Shown here piece by piece: positions 56,201-64,000 of a stretch of DNA of 64,000 bases (within the stretch, counting starts at the first letter, position 1; the number at the start of each line of letters is the position of its first letter). The stretch comes from Oxalobacteraceae bacterium UBA4003. Its GTDB lineage: Bacteria > Pseudomonadota > Gammaproteobacteria > Burkholderiales > Burkholderiaceae_D. The stretch is from NCBI GenBank assembly GCA_002384815.1, contig DGBN01000065.1, positions 62,001-126,000 of the forward strand, written 5' to 3'. The translations under genes and the position numbers were made by a program. The notes beneath the pieces were generated by a model, which made no database searches, was not told where the DNA came from, and was given only the letters and a program-made list of their open reading frames with translations.

Positions 56201-57004
56201 TTAACGCTGCGCTTCCATCGATCCGCAGCAATGCTTGGTGAATGACGCAGCAGAATGGGGGCTGGCGAGCTCCTGTTCAAAATATTCCTGCATCTCGGCT
56301 ACCAGCTGCTTGACGTTATCGGTGGATGAAAAGCGACGTCCGACGCGCACCCGAAAATGGACTGGGAACGAGGGTACGCGATAAATGGGCCAGCTCGCCC
56401 CTAAAAATCCGGAATTCGATTCGATCAATATGGTTTGCACGTCAACATCGGTTCGTTTTGCGATCACCGCGACAGTTGCCTGCAACTTATTGACGGTAGC
56501 AGTTCGCGTACGTGTGCCTTCGGGAAAGAGCAGCAGCATACTGCCGATTTTCAACTCTTCAGCTGCCACATTGACGATATCCCGTATCGATTTATTCGGA
56601 ATGTACCCGGCCATTCTTGCGCCGTGCCCGAACAGCACATTCCTTAGCACCTGCTCTTTCATGATGCATACGACATTCGAAAGGCGTGAATTGATCAAGA
56701 GCGCATCCAGCAAAGATGGATGATTCGATGCCAGGATTACACCGCGCTCATTGAGCAGGGAATCGAGATCCGACAGATCCAGATGAAGAATGTGCAAGGA
56801 CTGCAATATGCCGAAGTACATTTTAAACGTACGGGTGATAACGTTGCGTGCGTTCTGCTTGCGCCGATCCCGGCGCAAAAACGCCGAGTACAGAAGCAAG
56901 CCTGTCGAGCCGGCTACCATCACAACGCCCAGTAACAACAGGCCAAATAGAAGTATCAGGAAATTACGCACATACTGCAGACGATTTTTTAACAAATGAA
57001 TCAT
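56201..57004 (-). CDS. 1-Acyl-glycerol-3-phosphate acyltransferase-like (PlsC family)
   Basis: A 267-residue membrane acyltransferase. An N-terminal hydrophobic segment (about 12-38) is followed by NHPSLLD (HX4D) near 95 and FPEGTRTRT near 160, the PlsC motifs. It is the first gene of the minus-strand pigment run, so it likely acylates a glycerol- or sugar-linked pigment precursor, though a general lipid role is possible. A -10-like TATAAT lies about 140 bases upstream. Confidence 0.85.
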   Translation of the reverse strand: MIHLLKNRLQYVRNFLILLFGLLLLGVVMVAGSTGLLLYSAFLRRDRRKQNARNVITRTFKMYFGILQSLHILHLDLSDLDSLLNERGVILASNHPSLLDALLINSRLSNVVCIMKEQVLRNVLFGHGARMAGYIPNKSIRDIVNVAAEELKIGSMLLLFPEGTRTRTATVNKLQATVAVIAKRTDVDVQTILIESNSGFLGASWPIYRVPSFPVHFRVRVGRRFSSTDNVKQLVAEMQEYFEQELASPHSAASFTKHCCGSMEAQR

Positions 57005-57145
57005 TGGGTGGAGTTGGAAAATACTATCGATCTATGCCAGCGCAAGTGGCGTGCAACCACACCGCATCGTCATGCGATATATTGCGCCAGTTGTCCGGTA
57101 CGGTAACAATGACGCCATTCGGAAACTTCGAATATGATTGAGAAA

Positions 57146-57151
57146 ATTATA
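57146..57151 (-). promoter_or_regulatory. Candidate -10 box for the minus-strand pigment run
   Basis: TATAAT on the minus strand (ATTATA on plus), about 140 bases upstream of the PlsC-like start. No good -35 is evident at 16-18 bases, so confidence is low. Confidence 0.3.
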
Positions 57152-57421
57152 GCCTGATTGATAGCACTTGCGCCTTCATTTCGGACTCGCACCCAGTCAG
57201 ATGTTGTCATCACCATGTATTTGCATGATTTGCGCCATGATGGGATAAATATGCGATTTCCATTACATGCGTCGCTTTACACTATGGAATCGCTACCGCA
57301 ACTGAAACGCAACATAAAACAAAAAGCAAACATTCTTCACAGAATGGGGCTATGACACAACAATCCGGCGCACCCGCCCCTTGCGTTTTTCGATTCAAGC
57401 CCTATTACAAACGAATAGGCC

Positions 57422-57427
57422 TATAAT
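57422..57427 (+). promoter_or_regulatory. Candidate -10 box for ptsN
   Basis: TATAAT 32 bases upstream of the ptsN start at 57460, in GCCTATAATTCC. No -35 at a normal distance; a candidate only. Confidence 0.35.
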
Positions 57428-57459
57428 TCCCGGCAGAGTCCTTTTTTGTGCATCGCACC

Positions 57460-57933
57460 ATGAACCATTTAAGCCAGATTCTCCCACCCGGCAATGTTGT
57501 ACTCAACCTGGATGTTTCCAGCAAAAAGCGCACATTCGAGCAGGTCGGTTTGATTTTTGAAAATAATTGCGGCATCGCCCGTTCAGTCGTCTCCGAAAAC
57601 CTGTTTGCGCGCGAACGTCTGGGTTCGACCGGCCTCGGCCATGGCGTCGCCGTGCCGCATGGACGCATCAAGGGATTGAAGGCGCCGCTGGCCGCATTTA
57701 TCCGACTGGCGCAACCGATTCCGTTTGAATCGCCAGACGGACAGCCAGTCAGTCTGCTGATTTTCCTGCTGATTCCCGACAATGTGACGCAACAGCATCT
57801 GGAAATCCTGTCCGAATTGGCAGAGATGTTTTCCGATGAGGCCTTCCGCACCTTGCTGTCAAACACGGAAGATGCCGCAGCCGTACATGCACGCCTGATC
57901 ACCTGGCAACCCAGCCTGCAAAGTTCCAACTAA
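57460..57933 (+). CDS. ptsN: Nitrogen-regulatory PTS IIA protein
   Basis: About 157 residues from ATG 57460 (an ATG four codons upstream is less family-like). The phosphorylated His67 lies in GVAVPHGR, and [14 protein letters not shown] is typical of EIIA-Ntr. It takes part in the regulatory PTS-Ntr relay. It is followed by hprK and rapZ, the usual betaproteobacterial arrangement, but no hpf or rpoN gene precedes it here. Confidence 0.93.
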   Translation: MNHLSQILPPGNVVLNLDVSSKKRTFEQVGLIFENNCGIARSVVSENLFARERLGSTGLGHGVAVPHGRIKGLKAPLAAFIRLAQPIPFESPDGQPVSLLIFLLIPDNVTQQHLEILSELAEMFSDEAFRTLLSNTEDAAAVHARLITWQPSLQSSN

Positions 57934-57983
57934 ACCCTGCACCGGTTTCTACGGCACCTCCATCTTTTCCGTCAGTATTCTCC

Positions 57984-58925
57984 ATGCCATTACCGACCCC
58001 GCTCAGCATCCAGCAACTTTATGACGATAACCGCGAATCGCTGCAGTTGGGGTGGTTCTCCGGCTTTCCGGGTGGTGAGCGCCTGATCCTGGGCGACGCA
58101 ACGTCGGCAGCAGATCAGGTCGGCCATTTGAATCTGATCCATCCGGGCCGGATTCAGATTTTCGGCCACCAGGAAGTCGAATACTACCAACGCCTGTCGC
58201 CGGCCGCGCGCGCGCATCACAGTGCCGAACTGGTCGCTGGCCAGCCGCCCGCACTCATCATCGCGCAGGGACTGGAAACGCCGGCAGACATCATGGCGAT
58301 CTGCGATGAAAAAAATATTCCGCTGTTCTCCACGCCGCTGCCGGCTGCGCAGGTCATTGATTTCCTGCGCGTTTATCTGTCGAAGAAACTGGCGCAACGC
58401 ATTACGATGCACGGCGTTTTCATGGACGTGCTGGGCGTAGGCGTATTGATTACCGGCGAATCCGGCCTCGGCAAAAGCGAACTCGGACTGGAACTGATTT
58501 CACGCAATCACGGTTTGGTGGCCGACGATGCGGTCGAATTTGCCCGCATTGCGCCGCACATGATAGAAGGACGCTGCCCGCCCTTGCTGCAAAATCTGCT
58601 GGAGGTACGTGGCCTGGGCCTGCTGGATATCCGCACTATATTTGGCGAGACCGCGGTGCGTCGCAAAATGCGCCTCAAGCTGATTGTGCATCTGGTTAGA
58701 CGCAGCACACTGGAAGAAAACTACGAACGTCTGCCACTGCCTTCGCAAAGCGAGGAAATTCTCGGCCTGTCGATACGCAAAGTCGTGATTCCGGTCGAAG
58801 CCGGCCGCAATCTGGCAGTTCTGCTCGAAGCCGCCGTGCGCAACACGATATTGCAATTGCGCGGCATCGATACACTGAAGGATTTCATGGTCCGCCAGCA
58901 AAAAGCAATGGAAAGCGACGAGTAA
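57984..58925 (+). CDS. hprK: HPr kinase/phosphorylase
   Basis: A 313-residue bifunctional enzyme that phosphorylates or dephosphorylates the Ser site of HPr-like proteins. Walker A GESGLGKS is at 158-165, and the signature region with [17 protein letters not shown] near 209 is intact. The start ATG 57984 has no very strong ribosome site. It lies 50 bases after ptsN and before rapZ. Confidence 0.93.
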   Translation: MPLPTPLSIQQLYDDNRESLQLGWFSGFPGGERLILGDATSAADQVGHLNLIHPGRIQIFGHQEVEYYQRLSPAARAHHSAELVAGQPPALIIAQGLETPADIMAICDEKNIPLFSTPLPAAQVIDFLRVYLSKKLAQRITMHGVFMDVLGVGVLITGESGLGKSELGLELISRNHGLVADDAVEFARIAPHMIEGRCPPLLQNLLEVRGLGLLDIRTIFGETAVRRKMRLKLIVHLVRRSTLEENYERLPLPSQSEEILGLSIRKVVIPVEAGRNLAVLLEAAVRNTILQLRGIDTLKDFMVRQQKAMESDE

Positions 58926-58995
58926 CTGGCTAGCAAGCCGCAAGCTCAGGCGCGGTTCGCCACTCTCTTCCTTTCCTTGCGGTATGATTGTTGCC

Positions 58996-59859
58996 ATGCG
59001 CATCATTCTCATCACAGGAATTTCAGGTTCCGGCAAATCTGTCGGACTCAAAGCCCTCGAAGACGCAGGTTATTTCTGCGTCGACAACCTTCCACCCACA
59101 CTGTTACGTGCACTGGTCACGGCACGCCTTGAAGAACAGGGAACTACACTGGCCGTGTCCATGGACGTACGTAGCGCCAGTTCGCTGATCGGTCTGCCCG
59201 CAGACCTGGCCTGGCTGCGCAGCCAGGGACACGATGTAAAAGTCCTGTTCCTCACTGCAAAAACCGACTCCCTGATCGCACGCTTTTCCGAAACGCGTCG
59301 CAGTCATCCGCTCTCGCATCGCGGCTTTGCCGGCGATAGCAATGCAGAGCCGCGCACGCTGACTGAATGCATACGCGAAGAACGCGAAATGCTGGCCGGC
59401 ATAGAAGAAATCGGCCACGTCATCGACACTTCCGGCATGCGCGCCAACAAACTACGGGCATGGGTCAAGGGATTGGTTGAAAGCGATCATTCGCCACTGA
59501 CCATCCTGTTCGAATCGTTTGCGTTCAAGTTCGGCGTACCGCTAGATGCAGATCTGGTGTTCGACGTACGTACACTGCCCAATCCACATTACGACGAAGC
59601 GCTGCGCCCGCTGACGGGGCGCGACGCCCCGGTACAGGACTTCCTGCTGGCGCAGCCGGATGCCATGGCCCTGCTGGCGGATATACGCGGCTTTGTCGAA
59701 AAATGGCTGCCCTCATTCAAGAACGATAATCGCGGTTACCTTACGGTCGCCATCGGCTGTACCGGTGGCCAGCATCGCTCTGTCTATATCGTTGAACAGC
59801 TGGCGCAGTATTTTCGCCCGACTGAGCATGTGCTGGTCCGGCACCGCGAGCTGGACTGA
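58996..59859 (+). CDS. rapZ: RNase adapter/nucleotide-binding protein RapZ
   Basis: About 287 residues from ATG 58996 (an upstream ATG at 58984 would add four). Walker A GISGSGKS near residue 8, CVDNLPP near 31 and the C-terminal [16 protein letters not shown] are characteristic. In E. coli RapZ guides RNase E to GlmZ and controls GlmS; in betaproteobacteria the role is less clear. It ends the ptsN-hprK-rapZ run. Confidence 0.93.
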   Translation: MRIILITGISGSGKSVGLKALEDAGYFCVDNLPPTLLRALVTARLEEQGTTLAVSMDVRSASSLIGLPADLAWLRSQGHDVKVLFLTAKTDSLIARFSETRRSHPLSHRGFAGDSNAEPRTLTECIREEREMLAGIEEIGHVIDTSGMRANKLRAWVKGLVESDHSPLTILFESFAFKFGVPLDADLVFDVRTLPNPHYDEALRPLTGRDAPVQDFLLAQPDAMALLADIRGFVEKWLPSFKNDNRGYLTVAIGCTGGQHRSVYIVEQLAQYFRPTEHVLVRHRELD

Positions 59860-59931
59860 TTGCAAGGCACACCTGTTTTTCACCATGCCGGCCCCATCAC
59901 GCCAACCTTTATCCCGCCTCCTATTTTTACC

Positions 59932-60555
59932 ATGTCTGAAAACGAAAACTGGCTGCCGCTGTTTCCGCTTAACGCTGTGCTCTTCCCTGACGGCATTCTT
60001 CCTCTCAAGGTTTTTGAGACCAGATACATAGATATGGTGCGTGATTGCATGAAGCGCAAAGCGCCATTCGGCATCGTGTTGATCAAATCCGGGCAGGAAG
60101 TTGGCGGCCTTGCCGAACCTGAAACGACAGGTTGCCTGGCTCACATCGTTGCGTGGGATGCCCCGCAACTCGGCGTTTTGCTGCTGCGGACACAAGGCGG
60201 CGCACGCTTCCGCATTCTGGAGACACGTTCAGAAAAAGATCAACATCTGACAGCACGTGTTGAAATGCTGGAAACCAGCAGCGACATTTTATTGAAACAG
60301 CATCAGGCGTGCGCCGATACTCTGGCGCTCGTCATCCACGACATCAATACCAAAGGCCGAATGGAACAAGGCGCCCATTTCGACACCCCCTTCCCTGAGG
60401 TTTTGCAGTTGCACGATGCAGGATGGGTAGCGAATCGATGGAGCGAAATATTGCCTATACCAATGAAAGCACGGCAAAAACTGCTGGAACTCGATGATCC
60501 GCAAAGCCGCCTGACAATCATTCATCAATACCTGCAACAACATCACATCGTTTGA
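59932..60555 (+). CDS. LON substrate-binding-domain protein
   Basis: About 207 residues from ATG 59932, which begins the family-like WLPLFPLNAVLFP. A stand-alone LON N-terminal (PUA-like) domain, with LKVFETRYIDMV and GCLAHIV visible, without ATPase or protease parts. The frame back to 59860 adds a proline-rich leader and is not preferred. Function unknown; it lies 72 bases after rapZ and is convergent with mutY, whose stop is 6 bases away. Confidence 0.83.
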   Translation: MSENENWLPLFPLNAVLFPDGILPLKVFETRYIDMVRDCMKRKAPFGIVLIKSGQEVGGLAEPETTGCLAHIVAWDAPQLGVLLLRTQGGARFRILETRSEKDQHLTARVEMLETSSDILLKQHQACADTLALVIHDINTKGRMEQGAHFDTPFPEVLQLHDAGWVANRWSEILPIPMKARQKLLELDDPQSRLTIIHQYLQQHHIV

Positions 60556-60561
60556 AAATTT

Positions 60562-61737
60562 TTATTCAGACAATAAATCCGGCGCACGAAAAACTTCCAG
60601 CAGCAATTTTTTGACCGGCGCCGGCAAGGGTGCGCCCGCCATTCTCGCCGTCGGATACCAGTTGTGACTGCTTTGCCCCGCGATCTGCAGGCGTTGCACC
60701 AGCGCGATGCGATACGGCGTCACATGCAATTTGAAATGCGTGAAGGTATGCGAGAACTGCGGCAATTCTTCCACCGATGCCGGCACCCCGAACGCGGCAG
60801 TCGCATACGTTAATGCGACATCAAAATCGGTAGTTCCCAATTGGGGCGTCGCATCCATTTCCGGCAATGACAACAAGCCGCCCCAAATGCCTTTGTCCGG
60901 ACGCTGCTCAAGCAAAATCTGGTCGCCATCGATAATCAGCAGCATCGCCGTTGCCTTTTCCGGCACGGCTTTTTTCGGTTTACGTATCGGCAGTTCGCCC
61001 GTTCTATCCGTTGCATAGGCAACACAGCGTTCCGCCAGGGGACAACGATTGCACGACGGACGATTGCGTGTACACAAGGTCGCACCCAGATCCATCAAAC
61101 CCTGCGTATAGGCTTCCACACCGGTTTCCGGCAGCAAAGCCACCGCTCGCAGCCATAGCTCATTTTCCACTGCTTTCTCACCCGGATAACGCTCAACACC
61201 GAACACGCGGGCGAACACGCGCTTGACGTTACCGTCCAGAATGGCGGCACGGGTGCCATAGGAAAATGCCGCGATCGCTGCAGCGGTCGATCGACCTATG
61301 CCGGGCAACTGTTCCAGCAAGGCCGAATCGCCGGGGAACACACCGCCATGTGTATTCACAATCGCCTGCGCACACTTGTGCAGATTGCGCGCACGCGAGT
61401 AGTAACCGAGCCCGCTCCAATGCGCCATGACCTCTTCCGATGGCGCTGCAGCCAGTGAAACCACGGTAGGGAAACTGGCCAGGAAACGCAGATAATAAGG
61501 AATGACCGCTGCGACCTGAGTCTGCTGCAACATGATTTCCGACAGCCAGACGCGATACGCATCGCGCGTATTCTGCCAGGGCAGCGCGTGACGGCCATGC
61601 TGTTTTTGCCATTGGATAACGGCATGCGAAAACGTCGGGTCTATCAATGCGGCCGGCTTCGCCGACGTTTTTGTGCGTGCTGTTTTTTTACCTGCGGAGA
61701 CTACACCTGCCTCTGGTTCTCTGACGACACGCTTCAT
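60562..61737 (-). CDS. mutY: A/G-specific adenine DNA glycosylase
   Basis: A 391-residue MutY that removes adenine opposite 8-oxoguanine. HhH motif LPGIGRSTAAAI, the catalytic Asp in ILDGNVKRV, the 4Fe-4S motif CTRNRPSCNRCPLAERC (C-x6-C-x2-C-x5-C) and a C-terminal Nudix-like domain (about 255-391) are seen. An N-terminal basic extension (about 1-30, KKTARTKTSAKPA) is longer than in E. coli. It is adjacent (0-base gap) to the dynamin-like gene upstream, with the partner mutM just beyond. Confidence 0.93.
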   Translation of the reverse strand: MKRVVREPEAGVVSAGKKTARTKTSAKPAALIDPTFSHAVIQWQKQHGRHALPWQNTRDAYRVWLSEIMLQQTQVAAVIPYYLRFLASFPTVVSLAAAPSEEVMAHWSGLGYYSRARNLHKCAQAIVNTHGGVFPGDSALLEQLPGIGRSTAAAIAAFSYGTRAAILDGNVKRVFARVFGVERYPGEKAVENELWLRAVALLPETGVEAYTQGLMDLGATLCTRNRPSCNRCPLAERCVAYATDRTGELPIRKPKKAVPEKATAMLLIIDGDQILLEQRPDKGIWGGLLSLPEMDATPQLGTTDFDVALTYATAAFGVPASVEELPQFSHTFTHFKLHVTPYRIALVQRLQIAGQSSHNWYPTARMAGAPLPAPVKKLLLEVFRAPDLLSE

Positions 61738-63678
61738 CTAGGCTGCTGCTTTATACAAACCCAGCTGCGCCAGAATCGCGGTTTTCAATTCATTTTCCAG
61801 ACGTTTCAATTGCGCTCGTTGCGCATCGAGTTCGGTTTGCATCTGTTCAAACGCCAGCACTTTTTCTTCCAGGCTGTCGGTTGCCAGGTGAATTTTTTCA
61901 ATTGATTTCTTGCGGCGCTTCAATTGCAGCTTATGTTCGCCTATCTGCGCTTCCAGCGGCGCCATCACGACTTTCAACCAGGCTTCTACATCACGATTTG
62001 CCTGCAAAAAGCTTTGCTTGACGCGTGACGCGATCGAATCGAAAAATTTCTGCATCAGCACGACTTGCGGCGTAGTCAGAATCGTCGCTGCACCGAACTG
62101 CTTGTGATACAGCTTTTCGATCATGACGATTTCCTTGCTGTACTTTTCAAGTGAAAACGGCATGGGCGTCGACAAGGCCAGTCCATGTTCGGTGGAAAAT
62201 TTACGATACATGACCGACATCATCTCGCCGATTTCATCGGTCTTTTGCGCCGACATTTCCAGATTGTGCAGTGCCTGTAGGAAAAATTCCTTCACGGCCT
62301 GACGCAAGCCGGCAGTGAATCTGCTGCTTTCCATCGCCGCACGCGCGTGGCGAATATCGTCTTTCAGGACGCCCATGCCAAGATGGGTAAATACCTCGTT
62401 CGACAAACGCGCAAATACGGAACGCGTAGCCTGCAATTTGAACAGGCTTCCATCGAACTCTGTTTTTTCCATATCGATGCGCATCATCATGTGATCAAGT
62501 ATGGTTTGATTCTTGCCGCGCAGGCTTTTCAGCTCCAGCAATTGCTCGACCACATTCCGCGAACGCGACATCAGCAGCGCCTGCTTGGAAGCAGCCAGCT
62601 CCTTGACTTCCGCCAGCAACTGCGCACGTATGATGTCTTGCTTGGCGGGGATCAGCTCGTTCGACAACGCACTTTCCAGCGCCGGCAAACGACTCTTCGC
62701 CAGCAAGGGTGCATCGGCATTTATTTTACCTACCAGGCCTTTTTGCGCCGATACAGGAAAGATCTGCCGCTGCGGAATATCCAGTATTTGCGCGACGTTG
62801 CCAACCTGCATATCAATTTGCTGTGCGACCTCATCCGGCGTGCGCAACTCATCCCACATGCTGTCTATCTTGTTCAGAACGACCAGACGACCTGCGCCTG
62901 TGCCGCCTATATGGTTGCGCCAGATATCAATATCGCTTTTGGTCACGCCGGTATCAGCGGCAAGAATGAACAGCACCGCATGCGCATTCGGAATCAGGTT
63001 CAGCGTCAATTCAGGCTCGGTGCCGATCGCATTCAAACCCGGCGTATCGATAATCACCAAGCCCTGCTTCAATAGCGGGTGCGGAAAATTCACGATCGCA
63101 TGCCGCCATTGCGAAATCTCGACCATGCCGTTTTCATCCACCGCCAGCACCATGTCCAGATCGGTTTCGTCATACAGGCCGTAGCTTGCCGCTTCGGCTA
63201 TCGGCACACGCTTGGTCAGGCTGACTTGCTTGAATGCTTCCAGCATGCCGTCGCCGGATGAGGTATCCAGCGGCAATACGGTCCAGACCTGGCTCTGCGC
63301 CTTGAAGTCGCTGGTCGATTGCGCTTCCGCGCGCGTCTCGATAGGCAGCAGCCGTATCGATGGCGGAAAGGTTTCGTCGTACAGTAATTCGGTAGGGCAC
63401 ATCGTGGTGCGTCCGGCCGAGGTCGGCAAAATGCGCTGGCCGTAATCGGCAAAGAAAATCGCATTGATCAATTCCGATTTTCCGCGTGAAAACTCAGCGA
63501 CAAAGGCAATCGACAATTTGTCTTCGTTCAGGCGCGACAGCATCTGCACAAAGCGTTGATCGCTGGCGCCATCGGATAGATCGATGGCATGCACGCAGTC
63601 GCGATAACGCTCAAGCGAGGCCTTGACGTCATTGCGCCAGCCGCTGTACTGCTGAAATTTTTGTACCAGATTGCTCAC
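61738..63678 (-). CDS. Dynamin-like GTPase
   Basis: A 646-residue large GTPase. P-loop AEFSRGKSE at 61-69 (Ala61 where Gly is usual), G3 DTPGLNAIG near 210 and G4 NKID near 260, followed by a long helical part (about 340-646) with coiled-coil-like stretches, as in bacterial dynamin-like proteins. The start is GTG 63678. It probably acts at the membrane in fission, fusion or repair. Its stop directly adjoins the mutY start and it lies between mutM and mutY, so it may be cotranscribed with both. Confidence 0.83.
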   Translation of the reverse strand: MSNLVQKFQQYSGWRNDVKASLERYRDCVHAIDLSDGASDQRFVQMLSRLNEDKLSIAFVAEFSRGKSELINAIFFADYGQRILPTSAGRTTMCPTELLYDETFPPSIRLLPIETRAEAQSTSDFKAQSQVWTVLPLDTSSGDGMLEAFKQVSLTKRVPIAEAASYGLYDETDLDMVLAVDENGMVEISQWRHAIVNFPHPLLKQGLVIIDTPGLNAIGTEPELTLNLIPNAHAVLFILAADTGVTKSDIDIWRNHIGGTGAGRLVVLNKIDSMWDELRTPDEVAQQIDMQVGNVAQILDIPQRQIFPVSAQKGLVGKINADAPLLAKSRLPALESALSNELIPAKQDIIRAQLLAEVKELAASKQALLMSRSRNVVEQLLELKSLRGKNQTILDHMMMRIDMEKTEFDGSLFKLQATRSVFARLSNEVFTHLGMGVLKDDIRHARAAMESSRFTAGLRQAVKEFFLQALHNLEMSAQKTDEIGEMMSVMYRKFSTEHGLALSTPMPFSLEKYSKEIVMIEKLYHKQFGAATILTTPQVVLMQKFFDSIASRVKQSFLQANRDVEAWLKVVMAPLEAQIGEHKLQLKRRKKSIEKIHLATDSLEEKVLAFEQMQTELDAQRAQLKRLENELKTAILAQLGLYKAAA

Positions 63679-63757
63679 ATGGACCTCGTTTATGCTGTTG
63701 TTATGCCGCAGATTTACCGGGTCGACTCCTCCACCAGAGTGACACTAGCATCTGTCT

Positions 63758-64000
63758 TCACTTTTGACAATTTGCACAATAGAAGGTCGAACGCTGGCCT
63801 TGCACGATTTGACGGACAGGAGCATTGCAAATACGGCAAGGTTCGCCGGCGCGGGCATAGACAAAATAGTTTTGCTGGAAGTAGCCCGATTGTCCGTTGA
63901 CGCCGATGAAATCCTTGAGGGTGCTGCCGCCCTGCTCGATGGCGGCAGCCAGAATTTCGCGTATCGACTGCGCCAATCGTTCGTAACGCTGCAAGCTGAT
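63758..64000 (-). CDS. mutM: Formamidopyrimidine-DNA glycosylase, 3' end (partial)
   Basis: The last about 80 residues of MutM/Fpg; the gene continues beyond the right edge, so no start is given. [20 protein letters not shown] and the zinc finger [12 protein letters not shown]...RSTFYCANC are the family end. It removes oxidised purines such as 8-oxoguanine; together with mutY it forms the GO repair system. A 79-base gap separates it from the dynamin-like gene. Confidence 0.93.
   Translation of the reverse strand: MSLQRYERLAQSIREILAAAIEQGGSTLKDFIGVNGQSGYFQQNYFVYARAGEPCRICNAPVRQIVQGQRSTFYCANCQK

Larger units (their letters stand above)
57005..57459. other. Divergent region between the aryl-polyene minus-strand run and ptsN
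   Basis: 455 bases without a convincing gene. Base composition is AT-rich in the middle (57120-57360). Two TATAAT boxes are seen, one on each strand (listed separately). In many betaproteobacteria a ribosome hibernation factor (hpf) gene stands just upstream of ptsN; no trace of it is visible here, so the pigment cluster replaces that neighbour. Confidence 0.45.

Noticed and set aside
57158..57355. 65-codon plus-strand frame upstream of ptsN
   Set aside because: No ribosome site, no family resemblance, in an AT-rich regulatory gap.
1..64000. tRNA, rRNA, CRISPR array, insertion sequence or prophage
   Set aside because: No cloverleaf, no regularly spaced repeats, no transposase or integrase gene seen on either strand.

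Overview
The window reads as chromosomal DNA of a betaproteobacterium of the Oxalobacteraceae (Herminiimonas/Janthinobacterium-like). This is inferred from gene order (fmdB-DUF502-aspS-nudB, ubiE-ubiJ-ubiB, ptsN-hprK-rapZ), from the 1.3-kaa FAD/Fe-S fusion protein, and from the character of the proteins; no database search was run. I found no tRNA, rRNA, CRISPR array or intact insertion sequence. Coding density is high and most genes lie in compact, often overlapping operons.

Region by region. 0.2-4.1 kb: a formyl-CoA:oxalate CoA-transferase (frc) flanked by two GlxA-type AraC regulators, without an oxalyl-CoA decarboxylase. 4.1-7.6 kb (minus): an SsuABC/TauABC-type importer whose operon ends in a kynurenine-formamidase-like hydrolase. 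7.9-8.6 kb: an unrecognised gene. 8.7-14.3 kb (minus): a fatty-acid beta-oxidation set (acyl-CoA dehydrogenase, FadN-like bifunctional enzyme, thiolase) with a REP-like hairpin. 14.3-20.4 kb (minus): hslR, clsB, an EEP-family gene, nudB, aspS, DUF502 and fmdB. 20.5-24.8 kb (minus): a small monooxygenase and a polyamine-type ABC importer. 25.0-25.6 kb: a uracil-DNA-glycosylase-like singleton. 25.8-30.8 kb (minus): ubiB, ubiJ, a Tim44-like gene, ubiE, DUF971 and HIT. 30.8-35.4 kb (minus): a giant FAD/Fe-S oxidoreductase and a DedA-like protein. 35.6-37.9 kb (plus): ilvA and queF.

38.1-57.0 kb is the most interesting part: an aryl-polyene (APE, xanthomonadin/flexirubin-like) pigment locus. A tightly overlapping plus-strand operon encodes ACP, aryl-ACP/CoA ligase, a hotdog dehydratase, a LolA-like carrier, an MMPL exporter, a methyltransferase, a second dehydratase and a ketoreductase. 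A minus-strand set encodes a PlsC acyltransferase, GT2, a COG4648 membrane protein, an LpxL-like acyltransferase, a halogenase-type flavoprotein, a NodB deacetylase, a ketosynthase, a chain-length-factor-like ketosynthase lacking the active-site Cys, and a BamE-like lipoprotein. Between them lie a second halogenase-type flavoprotein, a lipoprotein alpha/beta hydrolase and a chorismatase of the XanB2/Hyg5 type. The inferred route is: chorismate to a hydroxybenzoate starter, loading on ACP, iterative ketosynthase/reductase/dehydratase extension to a polyene, O-methylation and possible halogenation, attachment to a lipid/sugar carrier, and export to the outer membrane.

57.4-64.0 kb: ptsN-hprK-rapZ, a LON-domain protein, then (minus) mutY, a dynamin-like GTPase and the 3' end of mutM, which runs off the window.
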